Below, in pieces: positions 44,859 to 53,992 of a DNA stretch of 64,000 nt (position 1 is the first letter of the stretch; every line of letters begins with the position of its first letter). The notes beneath the pieces are model-generated. The model ran no database searches. It saw only the letters and a list, made by a program, of their open reading frames with translations, and had not been told where the DNA came from. This stretch comes from Pantoea sp. (GTDB lineage Bacteria > Pseudomonadota > Gammaproteobacteria > Enterobacterales > Enterobacteriaceae): positions 124,001 through 188,000 of the forward strand of contig NZ_JAPWKD010000034.1 in NCBI RefSeq assembly GCF_028283705.1, in the 5' to 3' direction. A program made the translations under genes and the position numbers.

Positions 44859-44865
44859 AATTCAC

Positions 44866-46341
44866 TTAGTTACTGAACGGATTACCGCTGGTGCGTGCCG
44901 CTGCCGGGCGCGCTTTTGCCGCAGCGGGTGCTGCTGAAGACGCTTTCGGACCGTTATCCACACGCGCAGCCTGCTGCGTGTTTTCCGGCGCAACGGCTTC
45001 CGGAGACGTAGAAGTCTCTTTACCCAACTGGGCATTCAATTGCTGCAGATCCTGTTCATTCAACGTACCCAGCGCATATTTGATGTTGAGCTGGTTAATC
45101 ATGTAGTTATAACGTGCATCAGCCAGTTGCTGTTTAGCGTTATACAGGGTGGTGGTGGCATCCAGCACATCAACGATGGTACGGGTACCAACCTGATAAC
45201 CGGCTTCCATCGCATCCAGCGAGCTTTGCGATGAGACCACAGCCTGTTTGTAAGCATCGATGCTGCTGATTGAGGCGTTCACGTTGTTAAAGGAAGAACG
45301 TACGGTCTGAATCGCGCTGCGATGGGCACTTTCCAGTTGTTCACTGGCGCTGACAAAGCTGTACTGCGCCTGTTTAACCTGTGACGTCACCGAGCCACCA
45401 CTGTACAGAGGCAGTGAGAAGCTCAGGCCCACCTGGTTAGAACCGGTGATGGAGTCAGAGGTGCTGGAACTCTGGTTCGCACGGCTACCACCGTATTTGC
45501 TGTTAGACAAACCCGTGGAGGCGGTTAAATCCAGTGTTGGCATATGACCAGTTTCTGCGGAGCGAATCTGCTCGCGTGCCAGATCCTGGCTCAGACGTGC
45601 TGACAACAGGCTCAGGTTGCGGCTCTCTGCTTCTTTCAGCAGTGAATTAACGGCATCCGGACGGGTCGTTTTGAAACGATCAATATTCAGTTCCGCCAGA
45701 GACAGGTAATCCATACCGGTGATTTGGCGCAATGCCTCAACCATGTTGTCGAGGTTATTACGCGCGGTCACTTCACTGGCCAGTACGCTGTCGTATTGAG
45801 CACGGGCGTTCTGCACGTCAGTGATCGCCACCAGGCCTACGTTGAAGCGCTGTGTGGTTTGATCCAGTTCGCGGTAGATCGACTGTTTCTGTGCTTCGGT
45901 ATAAGAAAGCGTATCAATGGCATTCAGCACATTGAAGTAAGCGGTCGCGGTGTTCAGGATCAGATCCTGCTGGGCAATCTGATAGGTAACATCCTGAATA
46001 CCGGCAGTTTTTTCCTGCAACGTCAGCGCACGCCATTTCGACATATCGAAAATCGTTTGGGTTAATTGCAGTGATGCGCTGGTCGTGTTGGAATGAAGGC
46101 CGCTGCTGTCGCGGTAACCGTTGTTATAGGTATAATCTGCGCCAAGACCCAGCTGCGGCAGTAATGGACTGCGTGCTTCATTAATTTTCTCAAAAGCGGC
46201 ATCGCGATCAGCAGCAGAAGCGCGCAACGTCGGGTTGCTTAAACGCGCCTGTTGATACACCTGCAGCAGGTTCTCTGCCTGGCTGGCAAGGCTGAAACCG
46301 CCCAGGCTCAATCCAATAAAAAGTGGGAGCAGTTTTTTCAT
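44866..46341 (-). CDS. tolC: Outer membrane efflux channel TolC
   Basis: The 491-residue channel (E. coli 493) is the exit duct for AcrAB-type pumps and type I secretion. The signal peptide MKKLLPLFIGLSLGGFSLAS-QA is cleaved before ENLLQVYQQARLSNP. Two internal repeats of the OEP domain follow; the C-terminus is a Ser/Ala/Pro-rich tail. The start at 46341 is preferred over upstream in-frame codons because it begins the signal peptide. It is divergent from nudF. Confidence 0.97.
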   Translation of the reverse strand: MKKLLPLFIGLSLGGFSLASQAENLLQVYQQARLSNPTLRASAADRDAAFEKINEARSPLLPQLGLGADYTYNNGYRDSSGLHSNTTSASLQLTQTIFDMSKWRALTLQEKTAGIQDVTYQIAQQDLILNTATAYFNVLNAIDTLSYTEAQKQSIYRELDQTTQRFNVGLVAITDVQNARAQYDSVLASEVTARNNLDNMVEALRQITGMDYLSLAELNIDRFKTTRPDAVNSLLKEAESRNLSLLSARLSQDLAREQIRSAETGHMPTLDLTASTGLSNSKYGGSRANQSSSTSDSITGSNQVGLSFSLPLYSGGSVTSQVKQAQYSFVSASEQLESAHRSAIQTVRSSFNNVNASISSIDAYKQAVVSSQSSLDAMEAGYQVGTRTIVDVLDATTTLYNAKQQLADARYNYMINQLNIKYALGTLNEQDLQQLNAQLGKETSTSPEAVAPENTQQAARVDNGPKASSAAPAAAKARPAAARTSGNPFSN

Positions 46342-46554
46342 TTGCATTCCTTTTGTTGCAGCAAATTGCACTGGTAGCGCTGCAGGTAAGCCAAAAAATA
46401 ATCGCCGATTCTAGCAGAGACGGCGCGACAGATAAGTTGGCTGAACGTGCCTTCTTCCTCTAATTTACGTAAATAATTCAGAAAGAACCACTCGGATGGA
46501 GCACAAGGGTTGGCTTTTCTTCGCTCTATCCCAATCTGCATAAGGAGCCAGAAG

Positions 46555-47190
46555 ATGGCTGATGAAAAAAAATCCCCTGTGACTTTCACAAAAAACGATG
46601 TAGAAATTATTGCACGCGAAACACTTTACGACGGTTTTTTTTCTATTGTTCGTTATCGTTTTCGTCATCGTCTTTTTAATGGTGAAATGAGCGGCGAAGT
46701 ACGGCGCGAAGTTTTTGAGCGCGGCCACGCTGCTGTCCTGCTACCCTATGATCCCCTGCGTGATGAAGTTGTGCTGATCGAACAGATCCGCATCCCGGCG
46801 CTTGATGCCAGTGCAACGCCCTGGCTGCTGGAAATGGTGGCCGGGATCATTGAACCCGGTGAAACCATCGAACAGGTGGCGCGCCGCGAAGCGGTGGAAG
46901 AGGCGGGCCTCAAGGTTGGGCGCACCAAACCGATAGTGAGTTACCTTGCCAGCCCAGGCGGCACCTCAGAGCGCCTGTCGATTCTGGTCGGGGAAGTGGA
47001 TGCCAGCCAGGCAGAGGGAAATCACGGGCTGGAGGAAGAGAATGAGGATATTCTTGTCCATGTGGTGAGCCGCGAACAGGCCTATCGCTGGGTGGAAGAG
47101 GGGATTATCGATAACGCTGCGTCTGTCATCGCCCTGCAATGGCTGGCGTTGCACCATGAGAAACTAAGAGAAGAGTGGAAGCCAACATGA
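46555..47190 (+). CDS. nudF: ADP-ribose pyrophosphatase NudF
   Basis: The 211-residue Nudix hydrolase (E. coli 209) cleaves ADP-ribose and ADP-sugars. The Nudix box runs GIIEPGETIEQVARREAVEE followed by AGL (about residues 101-123). The ATG at 46555 follows an AAGGAG site. It begins the operon nudF-yqiB-cpdA-yqiA-parE with tight spacing. Confidence 0.96.
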   Translation: MADEKKSPVTFTKNDVEIIARETLYDGFFSIVRYRFRHRLFNGEMSGEVRREVFERGHAAVLLPYDPLRDEVVLIEQIRIPALDASATPWLLEMVAGIIEPGETIEQVARREAVEEAGLKVGRTKPIVSYLASPGGTSERLSILVGEVDASQAEGNHGLEEENEDILVHVVSREQAYRWVEEGIIDNAASVIALQWLALHHEKLREEWKPT

Positions 47191-47612
47191 GACAGCGCTA
47201 TACCCCTGACTTTCCCGAAATGATGCGCCTGTGCGAGACCAATTTCGCTCAGTTACGCCGCCTGCTGCCTAAGGGCGACGAAGCAGGTGCTTCGGTGACC
47301 TATCAGGTGAATGGCGCCAGTTATCAGCTGACCATCGAGGAATCAACGCGTTACACTACGCTGGTGGAAATTCGCCAGGTAGCCCCTGCGGTGAGCTACT
47401 GGAGCCTGCCGTCGATGTCAGTGCGGCTCTACCATGATGCGATGGTCGCTGAAGTGTGTTCCACACAGCAGATCTATCGTTTTAAAGCGCGCTATGATTA
47501 TCCTAATAAAAAATTGCATCAGCGCGATGAAAAACATCAGATAAACCAGTTCCTTGCGGATTGGTTACGCTATTGCCTGGCACACGGTGCCGTGGCATTG
47601 CCCGTCTGCTGA
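47187..47612 (+). CDS. yqiB: DUF1249 protein YqiB
   Basis: The 141-residue protein (E. coli 140) is of unknown function. MRQRYTPDFPEMMRLCETNFAQLRRLLP and the C-terminal YPNKKLHQRDEKHQINQFL are conserved across the family. It overlaps nudF by four bases and is followed by cpdA, as in E. coli. Confidence 0.93.
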   Translation: MRQRYTPDFPEMMRLCETNFAQLRRLLPKGDEAGASVTYQVNGASYQLTIEESTRYTTLVEIRQVAPAVSYWSLPSMSVRLYHDAMVAEVCSTQQIYRFKARYDYPNKKLHQRDEKHQINQFLADWLRYCLAHGAVALPVC

Positions 47613-47655
47613 TAGCGTATAATGTGCGCAATAGCGTGGAGATTAAGGAAACGCT

Positions 47656-48483
47656 TTGGATAGCCTGCTAACTCTTCCTGCGGCGAGTGGGGCCGATATC
47701 AGGATTTTACAAATCACGGATACCCATCTTTTCGCAGGAAAACACCAATCGCTGCTTGGGGTGAATACCTGGTCGAGTTTTGATGCAGTGCTGGACGCCA
47801 TTGAGGCGCAGCAGCGCGATTACGACCTGATTATCGCCACGGGGGATCTTGCTCAGGACCATTCGGTCGAAGCTTATCAGCATTTCGTAACAGGTATTGC
47901 ACGTCTGCCTAAACCCTGTGTCTGGTTGCCCGGCAACCACGATTTTCAGCCCGCGATGGTCAATACGCTGGCCGAAGCGGGGATTGCGGCGGATAAGCAT
48001 GTGCTGCTGGGTGAATATTGGCAGCTGGTACTGCTGGATAGTCAGGTCTTTGGCGTTCCGCACGGAATGCTGAGTGAATATCAGCTGGAATGGCTGGAAA
48101 AAACGCTGGCTAAATTTCCGGAGCGCCACACGCTGGTGTTACTGCATCACCATCCGCTGGCGTCCGGTTGTACCTGGCTGGATCAGCACAGCCTGCGCAA
48201 TCCTCATCAGCTGGAAGCGGTGCTGCAAAACTTCCCGCGTGCGCGTAATCTGGTGTGTGGTCATATCCATCAGGAACTGGATCTCGACTGGCATGGCCGT
48301 CGCGTACTGGCGACGCCATCAACCTGTGTGCAGTTCAAACCGCACTGCACCAACTTCACCATTGATACGGTGGCGCCAGGCTGGCGCTGGTTTACGCTTA
48401 AGCCAGACGGCATGCTGCAAACTGAAGTGAATCGTCTGCAAACTGACGCATTCCGACCTGATCTTGACTCCGAGGGTTACTAA
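47656..48483 (+). CDS. cpdA: 3',5'-cyclic AMP phosphodiesterase CpdA
   Basis: The 275-residue metallophosphoesterase (E. coli 275) degrades cAMP and thus tunes CRP activity. Metal-binding motifs are DTHLF, GDLAQD, GNHDF, HHHP and GHIH. The start is TTG at 47656, the rare start codon I also recall for E. coli cpdA; it probably limits expression. Confidence 0.96.
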   Translation: MDSLLTLPAASGADIRILQITDTHLFAGKHQSLLGVNTWSSFDAVLDAIEAQQRDYDLIIATGDLAQDHSVEAYQHFVTGIARLPKPCVWLPGNHDFQPAMVNTLAEAGIAADKHVLLGEYWQLVLLDSQVFGVPHGMLSEYQLEWLEKTLAKFPERHTLVLLHHHPLASGCTWLDQHSLRNPHQLEAVLQNFPRARNLVCGHIHQELDLDWHGRRVLATPSTCVQFKPHCTNFTIDTVAPGWRWFTLKPDGMLQTEVNRLQTDAFRPDLDSEGY

Positions 48484-48486
48484 ACG

Positions 48487-49068
48487 ATGGCGGCGCTGAT
48501 TTATCTGCACGGATTCAACAGCTCACCGCAATCGGCAAAAGCCACGCAGCTACAGCAGTGGATGCAGCAACAGCATCCTGCAATCCAGGTGATTGTGCCG
48601 CAACTGCCCCCGTTTCCTGCCGATGCGGCCATGGTGCTGGAAGATCTGGTGCTGGAGCATGCGGGTGAAACTCTGGGGTTAGTGGGATCGTCGCTTGGCG
48701 GCTATCTGGCGACCTGGTTGTCACAATGTTTTATGCTGCCTGCGGTGGTGGTGAATCCCGCCGTACGGCCCTTTGAACTGCTGGTGGATTATCTCGGTGA
48801 GAACCGGAATCCCTACACCGGTCAGCAATATGTGTTAGAGTCACGCCACATTTACGATCTGAAAGTAATGCAGATTGACCCTCTGGAAGCACCCGATCTA
48901 ATCTGGCTGTTGCAACAGACTGGCGATGAAGTTCTCGACTACCGTCAGGCGCTGGATTATTACAGCGCATGTCGTCAGACGGTCGAAGAGGGCGGCAATC
49001 ATGCTTTTACCGGATTCGAACGCCATTTTACGCAGATTGTTGATTTTCTCGGGTTGAACCACCCCTGA
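48487..49068 (+). CDS. yqiA: Esterase YqiA
   Basis: The 193-residue alpha/beta hydrolase has YLHGFNSSP near the N-terminus, the nucleophile elbow GSSLGG (about residues 69-74), and a C-terminal GGNHAF with the catalytic His. E. coli YqiA hydrolyses palmitoyl-CoA and p-nitrophenyl esters. It starts three bases after cpdA and precedes parE. Confidence 0.95.
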   Translation: MAALIYLHGFNSSPQSAKATQLQQWMQQQHPAIQVIVPQLPPFPADAAMVLEDLVLEHAGETLGLVGSSLGGYLATWLSQCFMLPAVVVNPAVRPFELLVDYLGENRNPYTGQQYVLESRHIYDLKVMQIDPLEAPDLIWLLQQTGDEVLDYRQALDYYSACRQTVEEGGNHAFTGFERHFTQIVDFLGLNHP

Positions 49069-49115
49069 CAACTGTGTAGTGTGCCAATTTTCATATTGCT
49101 AATCAGACTGTTACG

Positions 49116-51011
49116 ATGAGCCAATCAAGTTATAATGCCGATGCCATTGAGGTCCTGACCGGCCTTGAACCTGTACGTCGTCGTCCTGGCATGTACACCG
49201 ACACCACACGCCCTAACCATTTGGGTCAGGAAGTGATCGATAACAGCGTCGATGAAGCGCTGGCTGGTCACGCCAAACGGGTTGAAGTGATTCTGCACGC
49301 CGACCAGTCACTGGAAGTCATTGATGACGGCCGTGGCATGCCGGTGGATATCCACCCGGAAGAAGGGGTGCCGGCGGTTGAGCTGATCCTTTGCCGTCTG
49401 CATGCGGGCGGTAAATTCTCGAATAAAAACTACCAGTTCTCCGGCGGCCTGCACGGCGTGGGCATCTCGGTGGTCAACGCCCTGTCGAAACGTGTTGAAG
49501 TCACGGTGCGCCGTAATGGCGAGGTCTACAACATCGCGTTTGAGAACGGCGATAAAGTGCAGGATTTGCACGTTACCGGTACGGTAGCAAAGCGCAACAC
49601 CGGGACCAGCGTACACTTCTGGCCGGATGAGAGTTTCTTCGACAGCCCACGCTTTTCCGTTTCCCGCCTGAGCCACCTGCTGAAAGCCAAAGCAGTGCTG
49701 TGCCCGGGGGTGGAAATCGTCTTTAAAGACCAGGTCAACAATACCGAGCAGAGCTGGTGTTACCAGGACGGTCTGACGGACTATCTGTGCGAAGCGGTTA
49801 ACGGGCTGCCGACGCTGCCGGAAAAACCCTTTGTTGGCAGCTTTGCCGGTGAAGTGGAAGCGGTTGACTGGGCGTTGCTGTGGCTGCCGGAAGGCGGCGA
49901 ACTGCTGACGGAAAGCTACGTTAACCTGATCCCGACCATGCAGGGCGGTACGCACGTTAACGGCTTGCGTCAGGGTCTGCTGGATGCGATGCGTGAATTC
50001 TGCGAATTCCGCAATATCCTGCCACGTGGGGTGAAACTCTCGGCGGAAGATATCTGGGATCGTTGCGCGTATGTGCTGTCGGTAAAAATGCAGGATCCGC
50101 AATTCGCCGGACAGACCAAAGAGCGCCTGTCATCACGTCAGTGTGCTGCCTTTGTTTCGGCAGTGGTGAAAGATGCTTTCAGCCTGTGGCTGAACCAGAA
50201 CGTGCAGGCCGCAGAACAACTGGCGGAACTGGCGATCTCCAGCGCACAGCGTCGTATGCGTGCGGCGAAAAAAGTGGTGCGTAAAAAACTCACCAGCGGA
50301 CCGGCACTGCCGGGCAAACTGGCGGACTGCACCGCGCAGGACCTGAATAAAACCGAACTGTTCCTCGTGGAAGGTGACTCCGCAGGCGGATCGGCCAAAC
50401 AGGCGCGCGATCGTGAGTATCAGGCGATCATGCCGCTGAAAGGTAAGATCCTGAATACCTGGGAAGTCTCCTCGGATGAAGTGTTGGCTTCGCAGGAAGT
50501 GCATGATATCTCGGTCGCGATCGGTATCGATCCCGACAGCGACGATCTCAGCCAACTGCGTTACGGCAAGATTTGTATCCTGGCGGATGCGGACTCCGAT
50601 GGTCTGCACATTGCCACGCTACTGTGCGCGTTGTTTGTGAAGCATTTCCGCTCGCTGGTGAAAAATGGCCACGTTTATGTGGCGATGCCGCCGCTTTATC
50701 GTATCGATCTCGGCAAAGAAGTGTATTACGCCCTAGATGAAGACGAGAAAGAGGGCGTGCTGGAGCAGCTGAAGCGTAAAAAAGGTAAGCCGAACGTGCA
50801 GCGCTTTAAAGGTCTGGGTGAAATGAACCCGCTACAGCTGCGCGAAACCACACTCGATCCCAACACCCGCCGCCTGGTACAGCTCACCGTCAGCGATGAC
50901 GATGTGGAGCAGACCCTGCGCGTGATGGATATGTTGCTGGCGAAGAAACGATCTGAAGACCGCCGTAACTGGTTGCAGGAAAAAGGCGATTTAGCCGACA
51001 TCGAAGTTTAA
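49116..51011 (+). CDS. parE: DNA topoisomerase IV subunit B ParE
   Basis: The 631-residue ATPase subunit (E. coli 630) decatenates daughter chromosomes with ParC. GHKL motifs: EVIDNSVDEA, IDDGRGMPVD, GGLHGVG. The TOPRIM domain has LVEGDSAGGSAKQ and DADSDGLHI. The C-terminal GLGEMNP motif is intact. parC lies 8.7 kb downstream in the same orientation. Confidence 0.98.
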   Translation: MSQSSYNADAIEVLTGLEPVRRRPGMYTDTTRPNHLGQEVIDNSVDEALAGHAKRVEVILHADQSLEVIDDGRGMPVDIHPEEGVPAVELILCRLHAGGKFSNKNYQFSGGLHGVGISVVNALSKRVEVTVRRNGEVYNIAFENGDKVQDLHVTGTVAKRNTGTSVHFWPDESFFDSPRFSVSRLSHLLKAKAVLCPGVEIVFKDQVNNTEQSWCYQDGLTDYLCEAVNGLPTLPEKPFVGSFAGEVEAVDWALLWLPEGGELLTESYVNLIPTMQGGTHVNGLRQGLLDAMREFCEFRNILPRGVKLSAEDIWDRCAYVLSVKMQDPQFAGQTKERLSSRQCAAFVSAVVKDAFSLWLNQNVQAAEQLAELAISSAQRRMRAAKKVVRKKLTSGPALPGKLADCTAQDLNKTELFLVEGDSAGGSAKQARDREYQAIMPLKGKILNTWEVSSDEVLASQEVHDISVAIGIDPDSDDLSQLRYGKICILADADSDGLHIATLLCALFVKHFRSLVKNGHVYVAMPPLYRIDLGKEVYYALDEDEKEGVLEQLKRKKGKPNVQRFKGLGEMNPLQLRETTLDPNTRRLVQLTVSDDDVEQTLRVMDMLLAKKRSEDRRNWLQEKGDLADIEV

Positions 51012-51017
51012 GAAATC

Positions 51018-51041
51018 AGGGCGCTGCGGCGCCCTTTTTTA
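51018..51041 (+). terminator. Terminator of the nudF-parE operon
   Basis: A 7-bp stem AGGGCGC/GCGCCCT (51018-51024, 51029-51035) with TGCG loop followed by a T-run. Confidence 0.85.
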
Positions 51042-51066
51042 TCGGCACCGCTATAGGAAGCAAACA

Positions 51067-51966
51067 GTGAAGATCACGCTGGAAGAGTTACGCGCCTGGG
51101 TGACGGTGGTGGATACCGGTTCGATCACCAGCGCCGCCGAGCAGCTGGAACAAACCAGTTCCGGCATCAGTCGGGCGCTCACCCGTCTTGAGAGCAAACT
51201 CGCTACCACCTTGCTGCATCGCACCACACGCCGCCTGGCGCTGACAGAGGAAGGACAAATCTTCCTCGAACACGCCCGTCAGATTCTGGCATCGGTGGAG
51301 CTGGCAGAAGAACAGATTATCCAGCGACGTGATATTCCTGCCGGACGTTTACGCGTCAACGCCGCGGCTCCCTTTATGCTGCATGTGATTGTGCCGCTGG
51401 TGGACGAATTTCGTCAGCGTTTCCCACAAATCCAGCTGGAGTTGAACACCGACGATATCGTGATTGATCTGCTGGAGCAGCAAACCGACATTGCTATCCG
51501 CGTGGGTGAGCTGCGTGATTCCTCGCTGCGTGCCAGGGTGCTGGGCAGCAGCGCTATCCGGCTACTGGCCAGCCCGGCTTATCTGGCAAAGCATGGCCAG
51601 CCGGAGACGGTAGCCAGTTTGCAGCAGCATCAACTGCTGGGGTTTAGCCAGCTTGAGGCTCACAACGTCTGGCCGGTCTGGCAACAGGAAGGGGTGTTTT
51701 TGCGTGTCAGGCCAACGCTGGCGGCATCGAGTGGCGAAACCCTGCGTCAGCTGGCTCTGGCGGGTCAGGGCATTGTACGTCTGTCGGATTTTGTCAGCCG
51801 TGAGGATCGTGCCAGTGGCAGGCTGGTGCAGATTCTGGCAGCAGAAACCCGCGAGCTACGTTTACCGATTCACGCGGTGTATTACCGCAATCAATCACTG
51901 GCTTCGCGTATCCGCTGTTTTCTGGATTTTTTGCGGGAAAAAATTGAGCAAAATGGCTTGCTATAA
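51067..51966 (+). CDS. LysR-family transcriptional regulator
   Basis: The 299-residue protein has an N-terminal HTH (residues about 1-60; LRAWVTVVDTGSITSAAEQLEQTSSGISRALTRLE) and a periplasmic-binding-like effector domain (about 90-295). It resembles the YafC/DsdC-like subgroup of LysR proteins, judging from the helix-turn-helix. It is downstream of the parE terminator and not divergent from an obvious target, so its regulon is unknown. The mdaB-ygiN operon converges on it. Confidence 0.88.
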   Translation: MKITLEELRAWVTVVDTGSITSAAEQLEQTSSGISRALTRLESKLATTLLHRTTRRLALTEEGQIFLEHARQILASVELAEEQIIQRRDIPAGRLRVNAAAPFMLHVIVPLVDEFRQRFPQIQLELNTDDIVIDLLEQQTDIAIRVGELRDSSLRARVLGSSAIRLLASPAYLAKHGQPETVASLQQHQLLGFSQLEAHNVWPVWQQEGVFLRVRPTLAASSGETLRQLALAGQGIVRLSDFVSREDRASGRLVQILAAETRELRLPIHAVYYRNQSLASRIRCFLDFLREKIEQNGLL

Positions 51967-51972
51967 GCACCT

Positions 51973-52043
51973 GTAGCGGCGCGATTTATCGCGCAATCTT
52001 TTGGGCGCGAGAACCAACCCCGCGCGATAAATCGCGCCGCTAC
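51973..52043. repeat. Palindromic extragenic repeat, copy 1
   Basis: Two 22-bp arms (51973-51994 and 52022-52043) are perfectly inverted, beginning GTAGCGGCGCGAT and ending ATCGCGCCGCTAC, separated by 27 bases. Each arm contains its own palindrome GCGCGA-TTTA-TCGCGC. A second copy is at 53915-53973. The position between convergent genes fits a REP/BIME-like element. Confidence 0.85.
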
Positions 52044-52054
52044 GGGTGATATGA

Positions 52055-52363
52055 TTATTTAGCCGCTTCCAGCACCAGAATCTTCACATCCACCACATCA
52101 TCTTTAATGATGGCGCGGTGCGCATCCATATGCGGCATCTGCTGATGCTGTTCCAGATGGCGCAGCGATTCCCATTGCTCCAGCATAAAAATCGAGTCCG
52201 GGGAGTTGTGCTTCCACGGCACCTGCGCCTGGTGGTCCACCAGCGCATCGTATTGATGGCAACCTTCTTCCTGCAACACGGTGGGGATCAGGCGGTTAAT
52301 CGCTTCCAGTACCGCCGCACGGCGTCCCGGTTTGATACAGATTTCAGCAACCACAGTCAGCAT
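52055..52363 (-). CDS. ygiN: Putative quinol monooxygenase YgiN
   Basis: The 102-residue antibiotic biosynthesis monooxygenase (ABM) fold protein (E. coli 104) acts with MdaB in a proposed quinone redox cycle. MLTVVAEICIKPGRRAAVLEA and FMLEQWESLRHLEQHQQMPHM are typical. It is the second gene of mdaB-ygiN. Confidence 0.93.
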   Translation of the reverse strand: MLTVVAEICIKPGRRAAVLEAINRLIPTVLQEEGCHQYDALVDHQAQVPWKHNSPDSIFMLEQWESLRHLEQHQQMPHMDAHRAIIKDDVVDVKILVLEAAK

Positions 52364-52395
52364 GAGATGTCCTTTTTTTACCGTTGTGCTTACAG

Positions 52396-52977
52396 TTAAG
52401 CAAAAATTTGGCTGAGATGAGTCCGATAACGTTCGATATCACGCGGCACGTCCGGTTGCTTAATCACATCATTACAAATAAAAGTCGGCAACCCGGTCAT
52501 ACCGAGGAATTGGTTGGCTTTATGGAAATGCAGATACAGGCCGTCAACCCCCACACCTTCAAAGAATTGTTCAGGATCGGTGAAGGCCTCCAGCGGCGCA
52601 TTCCAGGTCAGAGACAGCATATATTTTTTGCCCTGAATCAGGCCACCAGAACCGTATTTCTTGCTGGCGTCGGCGCGGCTACGACCGTCGCTGGCATAGA
52701 GTGAGCCATGACCTTCAGTAAACACCTCATCGATATACTTTTTCACTGTCCAGGGTTCGCCCATCCACCAGCCCGGCATCTGATAAATCACCACGTCGCT
52801 GGCGAGATATTTTTCTACTTCGTCGGCAACCACATAGTTGCTGTCCGCCACGGTGACGCTAACGTCATGGCCCAAATCACGCAGCAGGCTGGCTGCCACC
52901 TCGGTTAGCGTATGGTTCAGCTCGCCTTTCGAATGGGCGAAGGTTTTACCACCATCAATAATTAAAATTTTGCTCAT
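52396..52977 (-). CDS. mdaB: NADPH:quinone reductase MdaB
   Basis: The 193-residue flavodoxin-fold enzyme (E. coli 193) reduces quinones by two electrons, avoiding semiquinone radicals. YQMPGWWMGEPWTVKKYIDEV and GLIQGKKYMLSLTWNAP are conserved FMN/NADPH contacts. It is co-transcribed with ygiN. Confidence 0.95.
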   Translation of the reverse strand: MSKILIIDGGKTFAHSKGELNHTLTEVAASLLRDLGHDVSVTVADSNYVVADEVEKYLASDVVIYQMPGWWMGEPWTVKKYIDEVFTEGHGSLYASDGRSRADASKKYGSGGLIQGKKYMLSLTWNAPLEAFTDPEQFFEGVGVDGLYLHFHKANQFLGMTGLPTFICNDVIKQPDVPRDIERYRTHLSQIFA

Positions 52978-53130
52978 GCTACATGCGCTCCATGTGAGAA
53001 ATTTATGCTCACTCTACGCGCGCGCCCGATGGAGAAAAATGTGTTTTGGATCACAAGACTTTTGCTTTTAACGCAATAATGCGTCAGCGTGTGGAACAAT
53101 CTGCAAGCAAACACTACACAGAGAAGAAAA

Positions 53131-53898
53131 ATGAAAACCATGTTATTCAGTGCGTTACTTCTGGTCAGCGGCGTTGTCCAGGCGCAATCCCATCTTGATC
53201 AGGTACGCGACAGCAAAACCCTTAAAGTCTGCACCACAGGGGATTACAAACCTTACAGTTATCTGCGCAGTGACGGGCACTATGAAGGGCTGGACATCAG
53301 CATGGCAGAATCGCTGGCGGAAAGCCTGGGTGCCAAAGTGCAGTGGGTGCCCACCACCTGGAAAACCCTGAGCGAAGATTTTGTCACGCGGAATTGCGAC
53401 ATTGCGCTGGGTGGTGTGTCGGTTACGCTGAAACGCCAGCAAATTGCCTGGTTCGCGAAGCCGCTGGGTGTGGATGGCAAAATCCCGCTGGTGCGTTGTG
53501 CCGACAAAGCGAAGTATCAAACCATCGACCAAATTAACCAGCCGCAGGTACGCGTGATTGAACCGGCGGGTGGCACCAATGAAGCCTTTGTGCACAGCCA
53601 TCTGCCCAATGCTTCGCTGACGTTGTTCCACGATAACGTCACCATTTTCCAGCAGCTGGTGGATAAAAAAGCGGATGTAATGATTACCGACGCGTCAGAA
53701 GCGTTGTTCCAGCAGAAGCACTATCCACAGCTGTGTGCGCTCAATCCGGAACAACCGATGCAGTACGGTGAGAAGGCCTATATGATCCCGCGCGATGATA
53801 TGAGCTGGAAACAGTACGTTGATCAGTGGCTGCATCTCAGCACCGCCACCGGTGATTATGCGCGTATCGCAGAGCAGTGGCTGGGTGTGATCAAATAA
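53131..53898 (+). CDS. pheC: Periplasmic cyclohexadienyl dehydratase (PheC-like, SBP family 3 fold)
   Basis: The 255-residue protein has a signal peptide (1-18, ending VQA) and the fold of amino-acid-binding proteins. The motifs TTGDYKPYSY (35-44), PAGGTNE (145-151), DNVTIFQQ (168-175) and TDASEA (186-191, with the Glu expected for catalysis) match PheC of Pseudomonas aeruginosa far better than transport binding proteins. PheC converts prephenate or arogenate to phenylpyruvate or phenylalanine in the periplasm. No ABC permease or ATPase gene is adjacent, which supports an enzyme rather than a transporter subunit. Specificity is inferred from motifs. Confidence 0.78.
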   Translation: MKTMLFSALLLVSGVVQAQSHLDQVRDSKTLKVCTTGDYKPYSYLRSDGHYEGLDISMAESLAESLGAKVQWVPTTWKTLSEDFVTRNCDIALGGVSVTLKRQQIAWFAKPLGVDGKIPLVRCADKAKYQTIDQINQPQVRVIEPAGGTNEAFVHSHLPNASLTLFHDNVTIFQQLVDKKADVMITDASEALFQQKHYPQLCALNPEQPMQYGEKAYMIPRDDMSWKQYVDQWLHLSTATGDYARIAEQWLGVIK

Positions 53899-53914
53899 CC
53901 CAATTGCACGAGTC

Positions 53915-53973
53915 GTAGCGGCGCAATTCATTGCGCGTCTTTTCAAAAACCGCGCGATAAATCGCGCCGCTAC
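53915..53973. repeat. Palindromic extragenic repeat, copy 2
   Basis: Arms at 53915-53936 and 53952-53973 match copy 1 at the outer GTAGCGGCGC/GCGCCGCTAC ends. The left arm differs inside (GCGCAA-TTCA-TTGCGC instead of GCGCGA-TTTA-TCGCGC), but the changes are paired so that the arm is still self-complementary. The spacer is 15 bases. Confidence 0.8.
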
Positions 53974-53992
53974 GCCGAACGGCATCCCGCAA

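Noticed and set aside
53131..53898. Amino-acid ABC transporter binding protein
   Set aside because: PheC-specific motifs and the lack of permease or ATPase genes favour the dehydratase, although binding cannot be excluded from sequence alone.
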